Positions 1-5,283 of a DNA stretch of 6,105 nucleotides are shown piece after piece. The position numbers were made by a program, and so were the translations under genes. Numbering within the stretch: the first letter of the stretch is position 1; each line of letters opens with the position of its first letter. The notes under the pieces are model-generated. The model did no database searches. It saw only the letters and a program-made list of their open reading frames with translations, and was not told the origin of the DNA. The DNA is from Actinomycetes bacterium (GTDB lineage Bacteria > Actinomycetota > Actinomycetes > Actinomycetales > Microbacteriaceae): the NCBI GenBank assembly GCA_021793715.1, contig JAJYSF010000062.1:1-6105 (forward strand). Direction: 5' to 3'.

Positions 1-405
1 CCACCATGCCGGCGCTCCCCCGTCGAACTGACCGATCGGCGCCTCCCACAGCACCAGGCCCGCGCACGAAGGGATACGGGAGGCAGCGAGCATCGCGATC
101 GCGCATCCGGACGAGTGACCGGTGAGCACAACCGGGCCGCCCAACTCCTGCGCCAGGGTCTCGATGGCAAACAACTCCCGCTCGAGATCGATCGGGCCGT
201 CCGCCTCGGAGTCGCCGCGTCCGATCCTGTCGTGCACGCTCGCCTGGATACCGCGCTCGCCGAGCAGGTGCGCCGTGCGGGTCGTCGTCGGATCGTCGGC
301 CCGGGTGGGGCCCGCACCACTGACGAAGAGGACACCCGGCGCGCCGGCGGGTCCGTATCGATCGAACGCGACATGGTCGCCCGCGGGCGTCGTCACAAAG
401 CTCAT
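1..405 (-). CDS. alpha/beta hydrolase, C-terminus cut by window edge
   Basis: The 135 N-terminal residues of an alpha/beta-fold hydrolase are visible; the rest lies left of base 1. After a short strand comes VLFVSGAGPTRADD (residues 25-38), where the oxyanion-hole loop is expected. DRIGRGDS (59-66) resembles the conserved turn of this family, and GHSSG (96-100) is the nucleophile elbow, making Ser98 the likely catalytic serine. LVLWEAP (117-123) is the strand after the elbow. The catalytic Asp and His would be outside the window. The ATG at 403-405 has a GAGG ribosome site 7 nt upstream (413-416) and overlaps the DUF1905 stop as ATGA, so the two genes are probably translationally coupled. No signal peptide is seen, so the protein is probably cytoplasmic. 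The substrate cannot be inferred; esterase, lactonase or haloperoxidase-like activity are all possible. Fold assignment is confident, specific function is not. Confidence 0.88.
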   Translation of the reverse strand, partial: MSFVTTPAGDHVAFDRYGPAGAPGVLFVSGAGPTRADDPTTTRTAHLLGERGIQASVHDRIGRGDSEADGPIDLERELFAIETLAQELGGPVVLTGHSSGCAIAMLAASRIPSCAGLVLWEAPIGQFDGGAPAWW

Positions 406-680
406 GATGCCGCCTCGATGCTCACGCGGACGTCGTCCCCCACCTGCTTGCCGAGCCGCCTGCGTGTGGCGGCCTTGACCGGCCCCATGTGTCCGCCCCG
501 GCCGGTCGGCATGAGCGTGATCGCGACGGGCACGTCGTCGATCTCGCCCACGACCTTCACGGTCCGTCCGGTACCGAACCAGGCGACCGAGTCCGGCACG
601 TCGAACACCGTCCAGGACCCGACATCGGGTGCGTTCCGGAGCGTCACCTCGAAGGTGAGCCGCTTGTCATCTCCGGTCAT
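402..680 (-). CDS. DUF1905 domain-containing protein
   Basis: A 92-residue protein that is almost entirely one DUF1905 domain. Recognisable features are the opening strand LTFEVTLRNA (8-17), the GSWTVFDVPDSVAWFGTGR block (21-39), VKVVGEIDDVPVAITLMPTGRG (41-62) and the closing GDDVRVSIEA (81-90). The family forms a small beta-barrel-like domain with no established activity; in some proteins it is joined to a YdeI/OmpD-associated (bacteriocin-protection) domain, which is absent here. The ATG at 678-680 is preferred because GAGG lies 5 nt upstream. A GTG at 711-713 would add 11 residues but has no ribosome site and would place the start inside the control region. The stop overlaps the hydrolase start. 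The gene is divergent from the TetR gene and is probably its regulatory target. Family is fairly certain, role unknown. Confidence 0.85.
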   Translation of the reverse strand: MTGDDKRLTFEVTLRNAPDVGSWTVFDVPDSVAWFGTGRTVKVVGEIDDVPVAITLMPTGRGGHMGPVKAATRRRLGKQVGDDVRVSIEAAS

Positions 681-724
681 CTCATCCTCATTCCTCGCCG
701 ATCGTGTCCACACACTTCGAGATT

Positions 725-742
725 CGAGACTGACGAGTCTCG
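725..742. promoter_or_regulatory. perfect 18-bp palindrome, candidate TetR operator
   Basis: CGAGACT (725-731) and AGTCTCG (736-742) are perfect inverted arms around the 4-bp spacer GACG. Size and symmetry suit a TetR-family dimer site, and it sits in the divergent gap between the TetR gene and the DUF1905 operon. It lies just downstream of the minus-strand -10-like element at 750-755, where a bound repressor would block transcription of DUF1905-hydrolase. It is about 24 bp upstream of the TetR gene's -10-like element. The palindrome is read directly; its role as this TetR protein's operator is inference. Confidence 0.6.
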
Positions 743-777
743 CAGAAAGAGATTAGACCGACGAGTATGATTTCTGC
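742..777. promoter_or_regulatory. second inverted repeat with degenerate copy of the operator core
   Basis: GCAGAAA (742-748) and TTTCTGC (771-777) are perfect 7-bp inverted arms 22 bp apart. Between them AGACCGACGAGT (755-766) repeats the core of the upstream palindrome, AGACTGACGAGT (727-738), with one mismatch and an offset of 28 bp. The element covers the -10-like hexamers of both divergent promoters. It could be a second, weaker regulator site allowing two dimers to bind, or chance symmetry. No protein can be assigned from sequence alone. Confidence 0.4.
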
Positions 778-779
778 AA
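750..779 (-). promoter_or_regulatory. candidate promoter of the DUF1905-hydrolase operon
   Basis: Read on the minus strand, TTGCAG (774-779) as -35 and TAATCT (750-755) as -10 are separated by 18 bp. Transcription would begin near 743, leaving a leader of about 60 nt that contains the palindrome at 725-742 and the GAGG ribosome site. The hexamers are a fair but not strong match to the housekeeping sigma consensus. Confidence 0.4.
766..771 (+). promoter_or_regulatory. candidate -10 element of the TetR gene
   Basis: TATGAT is one base from the -10 consensus and would start transcription near 778, giving a leader of about 32 nt with the ribosome site GAGGAG at 795-800. No good -35 hexamer is found 16-19 bp upstream, where the inverted-repeat arm at 742-748 lies, so the promoter is probably weak or its -35 is degenerate. 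Confidence 0.4.
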
Positions 780-809
780 GCACACCGAGACGACGAGGAG
801 AGCGGCGGA

Positions 810-1451
810 ATGCTCCGACCGAGTTCGCGCGCGAAACGTGAGGCCATCCTGCTCGCCGCGGAGAGGCAGTTCCTTGCCGACGGCTACGACGCGGTCACAA
901 TGGATTCGATCGCGACCGAGTCCGGCGTCGCCAAGCAGACCCTCTACCGGCACTTCGGCAGTAAGCGCGCCCTGTTCCTGGCGCTCGTGACGACCCAGAC
1001 GACAGCCGCCGGCGGGCGCGCACACGGTGAGCACCCGCAGATCGATGCAGACACCGACGTGCGCGCCACGTTGACGACGCGACTGGAGGCCCAGCTGGCC
1101 ATCGTCCTCGCGCCGGAGCTCCTCAGCCTGCGGCGTCTCGTCATCGGCGAGCAGGGACGGTCCCCGGAACTGGCCGCCGCCCTCTACGAGCACGGACCGC
1201 GCCACGCGATGCGCGTACTCGCGGACATGCTTCGCGAATTCGACGCCCACGGCCTGCTGGCCGTCCCCGATCCGGAATCAGCGGCGACGCAGTTGAACTG
1301 GCTCGTCATGGGAGAGCCGGTGAACGCCGCGATGCTGCTCGGCGACGACGCCGTCCCATCCCCCGCGGAGCAGCGACATCACGTCGCTCGCGCCCTGGAT
1401 CTCTTCCTCGCCGGCTTCGCCGCGACCGAACGCCCGACGAACGCGCGATAA
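810..1451 (+). CDS. TetR/AcrR-family transcriptional regulator
   Basis: A 213-residue one-component regulator. The N-terminal TetR helix-turn-helix spans about residues 8-56, with the second and recognition helices in MDSIATESGVAKQTLYRHFG (31-50), followed by SKRALF. The C-terminal part (about 80-205) is the helical ligand and dimer domain; LLSLRRLVIGEQGRSPELAAALYEHGP (104-130) and NWLVMGEPVNAAML (163-176) resemble the AefR-like TetR C-terminal family. The ATG has GAGGAG at 795-800, 9 nt upstream. The protein probably represses itself and the divergent DUF1905-hydrolase operon through the palindrome at 725-742, being released by an unknown small ligand. The MarR gene begins 7 bp after the stop in the same direction, so the TetR transcript may also read into it. 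Family certain; ligand and targets inferred. Confidence 0.95.
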   Translation: MLRPSSRAKREAILLAAERQFLADGYDAVTMDSIATESGVAKQTLYRHFGSKRALFLALVTTQTTAAGGRAHGEHPQIDADTDVRATLTTRLEAQLAIVLAPELLSLRRLVIGEQGRSPELAAALYEHGPRHAMRVLADMLREFDAHGLLAVPDPESAATQLNWLVMGEPVNAAMLLGDDAVPSPAEQRHHVARALDLFLAGFAATERPTNAR

Positions 1452-1459
1452 TCGTCAGA
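1447..1459 (+). promoter_or_regulatory. -10 element for a leaderless MarR transcript
   Basis: GATAAT (1447-1452) is one base from TATAAT and overlaps the TetR stop codon (1449-1451). Exactly 6 nt separate it from the MarR ATG at 1459, so transcription would begin at or next to the A of the start codon. No Shine-Dalgarno is present in the 7-bp gap or just before it, which fits leaderless translation, common in actinobacteria. The -35 region (about 1423-1429) is a poor match. Confidence 0.5.
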
Positions 1460-1953
1460 TGCCGCATGAACAGGACGAGGTCGATCGAATCGTCGGCGCG
1501 TGGAGCGCGGAGCGCCCCGACCTCGACTTCTCCCCTATGGCGGTGCTCTCCCGCGTCGACCGGCTCTCGCACCACCTCGACCGAGCGCGACGTGAGGCCT
1601 TTCGGCGCACCGACATCGAACTCTGGGAGTGGGACGTGCTCTCGGCGCTGCGCCGCGCCGGCGAGCCGTACCGCCTGAGCCCGAAGCAACTGCTGCAGCA
1701 GACGCTCGTGTCGAGCGGCACGATGACCAACCGCATCGATCGGCTGCGTGAGCGCGGTCTCGTCAAGCGGTCGGCGGATCCGTCGGACCGGCGCGGCGCG
1801 CTCGTCACGCTGACGGACGAGGGCCGCACGCGCGTCGACGCGGCGATCACGCGCCTGATCGACGCCGAGGCCGACATGCTCTCGGGAATGTCCGCGGGCG
1901 ACCAGGGCAAGCTCGGCACGCTGCTGCGCCACCTCCTCGTCTCCTTCGACTGA
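1459..1953 (+). CDS. MarR-family transcriptional regulator
   Basis: A 164-residue winged helix-turn-helix regulator of normal MarR length. Residues about 29-62 form the N-terminal dimer helices and WEWDVLSALRRAG (57-68). The DNA-binding part follows: LSPKQLLQQTLVSSGTMTNRIDRLRERGLV (73-102) with the recognition helix near 86-98, and the wing KRSADPSDRRGALVTLT (103-119) carrying the conserved D-x-x-D-x-R pattern. Helices 121-163 complete the dimer interface. MarR proteins usually repress themselves and a neighbouring gene and release DNA on binding phenolics, antibiotics or oxidants. No cysteine is present, which argues against thiol-based oxidant sensing. The ABC-F gene starts 26 bp downstream in the same direction and is the natural candidate target. 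The start was chosen on frame and the -10-like GATAAT 6 nt upstream; there is no ribosome site. Confidence 0.93.
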   Translation: MPHEQDEVDRIVGAWSAERPDLDFSPMAVLSRVDRLSHHLDRARREAFRRTDIELWEWDVLSALRRAGEPYRLSPKQLLQQTLVSSGTMTNRIDRLRERGLVKRSADPSDRRGALVTLTDEGRTRVDAAITRLIDAEADMLSGMSAGDQGKLGTLLRHLLVSFD

Positions 1954-1964
1954 TGCGGGGCGCG

Positions 1965-1979
1965 TAGCCTGGAAGGGAT
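1965..1979 (+). promoter_or_regulatory. ribosome site and possible internal promoter of the ABC-F gene
   Basis: GGAAGG (1971-1976) lies 3 nt before the ATG at 1980, closer than usual for a ribosome site. TAGCCT (1965-1970) fits the relaxed actinobacterial -10 pattern TAnnnT and would start transcription within about 3 nt of the ATG, so the gene could also have its own near-leaderless promoter. No convincing -35 is seen. Whether the gene is expressed from here or by read-through from MarR cannot be decided from sequence. Confidence 0.35.
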
Positions 1980-3752
1980 ATGGCACATCTCCTCGGGGCC
2001 GAGGCCCTGCACCTCGAGTACCCCACCCGCATCGTCTTCGACTCGGTGACCCTCGGCATCGACGAGGGTGACCGCATCGGCATCGTCGGACGGAACGGCG
2101 ACGGCAAGTCGAGCCTGCTCGGAATGCTGGCCGGATCCATCGAGCCGCAGTCGGGTCGTGTCACGCGGCGCGGCGGCGTGCGCTTCGGTGTGCTGTCGCA
2201 GAGCGACGACCTGGATCCGTCCAGCACCGTGGCGCGCGCGATCGTCGGCGACCTGGACGAGCACGAATGGGCGGGAGATCCGCGGATCCGCGACGTCATC
2301 TCGGGGCTTGCGAGCGATGTGCCGTGGAACGCCCGCATCGGCGAGCTGTCGGGTGGCCAGCGCCGACGCGTCGCCCTCGCGGCGCTGTTGATCGAAGACT
2401 GGGATCTCATCGCCCTCGACGAGCCGACGAACCACCTCGACGTCGAGGGGATCTCGTGGCTCGCCGAGCACATGAAGCGCCGCTGGGCGAAGAACGCCGG
2501 CGGCCTCATCGTCATCACCCACGACAGGTGGTTCCTCGACGAGGTCTGCACGAAAACGTGGGAAGTGCACGACCAGATCGTCGAACCGTTCGAGGGCGGA
2601 TACGACGCGTACGTGCTGCAGCGCGTGGAACGGGACCGGATCGCGGCGGCGACCGAGTCGAAGCGCCAGAACATGATGCGCAAGGAGCTCGCGTGGCTGC
2701 GCCGTGGCGCCCCGGCGCGCACCTCGAAGCCGAAGTTTCGCATCGACGCCGCCAACGAGCTGATCGCGGACGTGCCGCCCGTGCGCGATCCGATCAAGCT
2801 GCAGCAGATGTCGGTTGCCCGGCTCGGCAAGGACGTCGTCGATCTCCTCGACGTCGGGGTCTCGTTCGGCGGTCGCGAGATCCTGAAGAGGATCACGTGG
2901 CGGATCGGGCCCGGCGAGCGCACTGGGATCCTCGGCGCGAACGGATCTGGGAAGTCGACGCTGCTGAACCTGATCACCGGAGCCCTCGCCCCGACATCCG
3001 GGCGCGTCAAGCACGGCAAGACGGTGCGGCTCGGGCTGCTCGATCAGCAGTTCTCGCAGCTTGCAGACATCGGATCCGACCGCGTGCGCGAGGTATTGGG
3101 GCGCGAGAAGACGACCTTCAACGTCGACGGCAAGGATCTCTCCCCCGCACAACTGCTCGAACGGCTCGGCTTCGCGCGCGAGCATCTCTCGGCGCGCGTC
3201 GATGACCTGTCCGGCGGCCAGAAGCGGCGCCTCCAGCTGCTCATGCTGCTGCTGAGCGAGCCCAACGTGATCGCACTGGACGAGCCCACCAACGACGTCG
3301 ACAGCGACATGCTCGCCGCGATGGAGGATCTGCTCGACTCCTGGCCGGGCACTCTTCTCGTCGTCTCCCACGACCGCTACCTGCTCGAGCGCGTCACCGA
3401 TCAGCAGTACGCGATCCTGGACGGAACGCTCCGCCACGTCCCCGGCGGGGTCGACGAGTATCTGCAACTGCGCGCGGCACAGGATGCGCGCCCGTCGAAG
3501 GCGCAGGCGGAGCCCGAAAAGCCTGGTCTCAGTGGATCCGAGAAGCGCGCCGCCGAGAAGGAGCTCTCCTCGATCGAGCGCCGGCTCGAGAAGGTCGCCG
3601 CATCGGTGGCGCGGGTGCACGACAGGATGGCGGCGCACGACCAGGGGGACATCGATGGCCTCCGGCAGCTCAACGACGATCTGCGCGCGCTCACGGACGA
3701 GAGCGAGTCTCTCGAGGAGCGCTGGTTGGAACTCGGCGAGCAGCTCAGCTGA
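1980..3752 (+). CDS. ABC-F family ATPase, Uup-like
   Basis: A 590-residue soluble protein with two ABC ATPase domains and no membrane segment, the ABC-F layout. Domain 1 has Walker A GRNGDGKSS (37-45), signature LSGGQ (123-127), Walker B LIALDEPTNHLD (143-154, catalytic Glu148) and H-loop His181. Domain 2 has Walker A GANGSGKST (319-327), LSGGQ (410-414), VIALDEPTNDVD (430-441, Glu435) and His464. The interdomain linker (about 215-280) contains ELAWLRRGAPAR (236-247), a pattern shared by Uup and EttA-type proteins. A charged C-terminal segment (about 519-590) is predicted coiled coil, as in Uup. All catalytic residues are present, so it should hydrolyse ATP. ABC-F proteins act on ribosomes at the tRNA exit or peptidyl region, as translation factors or antibiotic-protection proteins; the C-terminal coiled coil favours a Uup-like housekeeping role, while the adjoining MarR gene leaves drug protection possible. 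Confidence 0.93.
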   Translation: MAHLLGAEALHLEYPTRIVFDSVTLGIDEGDRIGIVGRNGDGKSSLLGMLAGSIEPQSGRVTRRGGVRFGVLSQSDDLDPSSTVARAIVGDLDEHEWAGDPRIRDVISGLASDVPWNARIGELSGGQRRRVALAALLIEDWDLIALDEPTNHLDVEGISWLAEHMKRRWAKNAGGLIVITHDRWFLDEVCTKTWEVHDQIVEPFEGGYDAYVLQRVERDRIAAATESKRQNMMRKELAWLRRGAPARTSKPKFRIDAANELIADVPPVRDPIKLQQMSVARLGKDVVDLLDVGVSFGGREILKRITWRIGPGERTGILGANGSGKSTLLNLITGALAPTSGRVKHGKTVRLGLLDQQFSQLADIGSDRVREVLGREKTTFNVDGKDLSPAQLLERLGFAREHLSARVDDLSGGQKRRLQLLMLLLSEPNVIALDEPTNDVDSDMLAAMEDLLDSWPGTLLVVSHDRYLLERVTDQQYAILDGTLRHVPGGVDEYLQLRAAQDARPSKAQAEPEKPGLSGSEKRAAEKELSSIERRLEKVAASVARVHDRMAAHDQGDIDGLRQLNDDLRALTDESESLEERWLELGEQLS

Positions 3753-3767
3753 CCTCGCTTCGCCGAG
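3732..3767 (+). terminator. possible hairpin at the end of the ABC-F gene
   Basis: CTCGGCGA (3732-3739) pairs perfectly with TCGCCGAG (3760-3767), and a G-U pair extends the stem to 9 bp, with an 18-nt loop containing the TGA stop (3750-3752). No U-tract follows, so this would be a weak or non-canonical terminator. The right arm can instead pair with 3837-3844. Confidence 0.3.
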
Positions 3768-3847
3768 CGTCTCGGAATTCTCCAAGCATCTCGAGAAATC
3801 GCGCGGATCGGGCGAATCCCGGCGATCTTCCCGCCGCTCGGCGAAGC
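3757..3847. repeat. 13-bp perfect inverted repeat in the convergent gap
   Basis: GCTTCGCCGAGCG (3757-3769) and CGCTCGGCGAAGC (3835-3847) are perfect inverted arms 65 bp apart. Together they fill the gap between the convergent ABC-F and VOC genes. The spacer holds smaller stems: CGGG/CCCG (3809-3812 with 3818-3821), CGGCG/CGCCG (3820-3824 with 3832-3836) and the palindrome TCTCGAGA. The arrangement is symmetric for both strands and may help end transcription from both sides. There are no T-tracts. Confidence 0.6.
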
Positions 3848-3849
3848 CG

Positions 3850-4356
3850 CTACCCCTGCGTCGCGGCCCATTCGGCCACGCGCCGCGCACTCTCCTCTTC
3901 CGAGAGGTCCTCGACCCTGGTCATGACCGACCACCGCACGCCGAACGGATCCCGGATCGACGCGTACCTGTCGCCCGATACGAACGTCGCGACCGGCTCC
4001 CGTACCGTCGCCCCGGCATCCACGGCGCGTCGCACGACGTCATCGACGTCCGCGCAGTACAGGGCGATCGAGTAGCACGCGGCATCGCCCTCCGGCGCCG
4101 GGATAAGCCCGAACTCGGGGTTGGGCTCGCCCAACTGCAGCTTGCCGGTCCCGAAGTCGAGTTCTGCGTGGACGACGACGTCGCCGAACCGCGTCACGTC
4201 GACGACGCGGGCACCGAACACCGAATGGTAGAACTCGACGGCCTCCCCGGCGCCTGGGACAGCGAGAAACGGTGTCAGGCTCGTGGATCCGTGCGGCCGT
4301 CCGGCGGTCGTGTGTTCGCCGGTTACACCGCGCACTGCTTCGCTGTCCCGTGTCAT
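3850..4356 (-). CDS. VOC family protein (PhnB-like glyoxalase fold)
   Basis: A 168-residue protein with the vicinal-oxygen-chelate fold. After a polar tail of about 25 residues, the first beta-alpha-beta unit begins at LTPFLAVPGAGEAVEFYHSVFGA (27-49), with VVHAELDFGTGKLQLGEPNP (61-80) closing it. The second unit has YSIALYCADVDDVVRRAVDAGATV (95-118), FVSGDRYASIRDPFGVRWSVMTRVEDLSEEES (125-156). The GDRY...DPFG...W pattern marks the PhnB-like subfamily. The position after DPFG is Val140, where many relatives have His, so metal binding and catalysis are uncertain. Substrate unknown; fosfomycin, bleomycin or metabolite binding cannot be assigned. The gene is divergent from the AraC-family regulator and is its likely target. 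The ATG was chosen because TACGGT lies 6 nt upstream (leaderless style); no ribosome site is seen. Confidence 0.9.
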   Translation of the reverse strand: MTRDSEAVRGVTGEHTTAGRPHGSTSLTPFLAVPGAGEAVEFYHSVFGARVVDVTRFGDVVVHAELDFGTGKLQLGEPNPEFGLIPAPEGDAACYSIALYCADVDDVVRRAVDAGATVREPVATFVSGDRYASIRDPFGVRWSVMTRVEDLSEEESARRVAEWAATQG

Positions 4357-4368
4357 AGATTGACCGTA
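4357..4368 (-). promoter_or_regulatory. -10 element for a leaderless VOC transcript
   Basis: Read on the minus strand, TACGGT (4363-4368) fits TAnnnT and is followed by exactly 6 nt before the ATG, so transcription would begin at the start codon. The nearest purine-rich stretch, GGAG, is about 15 nt upstream, too far for a ribosome site. The plus-strand hexamer TTGACC (4360-4365) overlaps it and resembles a -35, but no matching -10 was found 16-19 bp downstream. Confidence 0.4.
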
Positions 4369-4421
4369 TGCTCCGCGCGGCGGCAGCCACTTGAAGATTC
4401 ACGACAGATGCGGATCCGGTG

Positions 4422-5210
4422 ATGGGCGAGATCGACGACGAGCGCGGAATCCTCTTCCCGCGTCGCCTGCCGACCTTCCATCGCGTTCCCGCGCCGTCTT
4501 CGCTCGCGGCGTTCGTGCGGTGGTTCTGGATCCCGCAGTGGCGTCTCGCTCCCGGCGAAATCTCACGCCAGGAGCTCCTGCCGTACCCCGCCTCGAACCT
4601 CGTCGTACAGGGCGACGGCGTCACACTGTCGGGGCCGACCACGCGCGCCTCGCAACGAGATCTCACGGGACAGGGGTGGGCGGTCGGCATGCTGCTTCGG
4701 CCCGCCGGCATCGCCGCCCTCCACTCGGATCCGCAGAACCTTCGAGACGACGAGGTGCCGTTCGACGCGCCCGGTCTGGTCCGCGACGTATCGACGGCCA
4801 TGGCCAGTGAGGAACCGGCCGCTGCGCGACGTGACGCCGTCGCGACCTGCGGCGCCTGGCTCGCCGGCCGCGTGGGTCGTCTCGACCCGAACGCAATGCT
4901 CGCGAACGCGATGGAGGAGAAGATCGAGGCGGATCCCGACATCGTGCGCGTCGACGATCTCGCGCGGGCTCTCCACGTGTCCCCTCGTACGGTGCAGCGA
5001 CTCGCGCGTCGATACATCGGGCTGCCGCCTCTCGCGGTCATCCGTCGTTATCGCCTCCAGGAATCGGCTCAGCGGCTGCGCGAGGATCCGTCGCTCACGG
5101 TCGCGCAGGCCGCGGCCGACCTCGGATACGCCGACCACGCGCACTTGACGAGAGACTTTCGCCGTGTGCTCGGCATGACGCCGCACGCCTATCGACACGC
5201 GCAGCGCTGA
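4422..5210 (+). CDS. AraC-family regulator with DUF6597-like N-terminal domain
   Basis: A 262-residue regulator. The N-terminal part (about 15-125) has FHRVPAPSSLAAFVRWFWIPQW (19-40) and the segments LLPYPASNLVVQGDG (52-66) and GWAVGMLLRPAGIAAL (85-100), matching the DUF6597 type found in front of AraC DNA-binding domains. The C-terminal AraC domain has two helix-turn-helix units: VDDLARALHVSPRTVQRLARRYIG (177-200), and LTVAQAAADLGYADHAHLTRDFRRVLGMTPHAYR (225-258), which carries the typical family signature. An unidentified ligand probably binds the N-terminal domain. GTG at 4419 directly precedes the ATG at 4422; neither has a ribosome site, an in-frame stop at 4392-4394 limits extension, and ATG is preferred. 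It is divergent from the VOC gene across 65 bp and probably controls it. Confidence 0.92.
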   Translation: MGEIDDERGILFPRRLPTFHRVPAPSSLAAFVRWFWIPQWRLAPGEISRQELLPYPASNLVVQGDGVTLSGPTTRASQRDLTGQGWAVGMLLRPAGIAALHSDPQNLRDDEVPFDAPGLVRDVSTAMASEEPAAARRDAVATCGAWLAGRVGRLDPNAMLANAMEEKIEADPDIVRVDDLARALHVSPRTVQRLARRYIGLPPLAVIRRYRLQESAQRLREDPSLTVAQAAADLGYADHAHLTRDFRRVLGMTPHAYRHAQR

Positions 5211-5211
5211 G

Positions 5212-5255
5212 GCGCGAGCAGACAGTTTCCGTCGACAGGAGCGTTCCGCTCGCGC
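5212..5255. terminator. inverted repeat in the gap between convergent AraC and GNAT genes
   Basis: GCGCGAGC (5212-5219) begins one base after the AraC stop and pairs perfectly with GCTCGCGC (5248-5255) over a 28-nt loop. A competing 5-bp hairpin, GAGCG (5239-5243) with CGCTC (5247-5251), uses part of the same right arm. Next to the GNAT stop, CCCG/CGGG (5273-5276 with 5280-5283) forms a 4-bp stem. No T-tract is present, so intrinsic termination is plausible but unproven. Confidence 0.35.
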
Positions 5256-5283
5256 ATGTGCCGCAGCACCATCCCGCACCGGG

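Noticed and set aside
681..713. GTG start at 711-713 for the DUF1905 protein
   Set aside because: It has no ribosome site; the ATG at 678-680 has GAGG at good spacing and starts right before the domain.
115..756. A 213-codon plus-strand frame covering the hydrolase and DUF1905 genes
   Set aside because: It has no domain similarity and lies opposite two recognisable overlapping genes with good ribosome sites. It also crosses the divergent control region.
2267..3205. Alternative plus-strand and minus-strand frames of 300-390 codons inside the ABC-F gene
   Set aside because: They are low-complexity Arg/Pro/Ala-rich translations in the shadow of a gene with complete ATPase motifs.
1455..3890. 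An 811-codon open frame on the minus strand, antisense to the MarR and ABC-F genes
   Set aside because: Its translation is Arg/Ala/Asp/Val-rich with no recognisable domain, and it mirrors the codon bias of two well-supported plus-strand genes. Long antisense frames are usual in high-GC DNA.
4040..5041. A 333-codon minus-strand frame spanning the VOC-AraC divergent region
   Set aside because: It is out of frame with the VOC protein, has Arg/Ser-rich content without a domain, and would cover the shared promoter.
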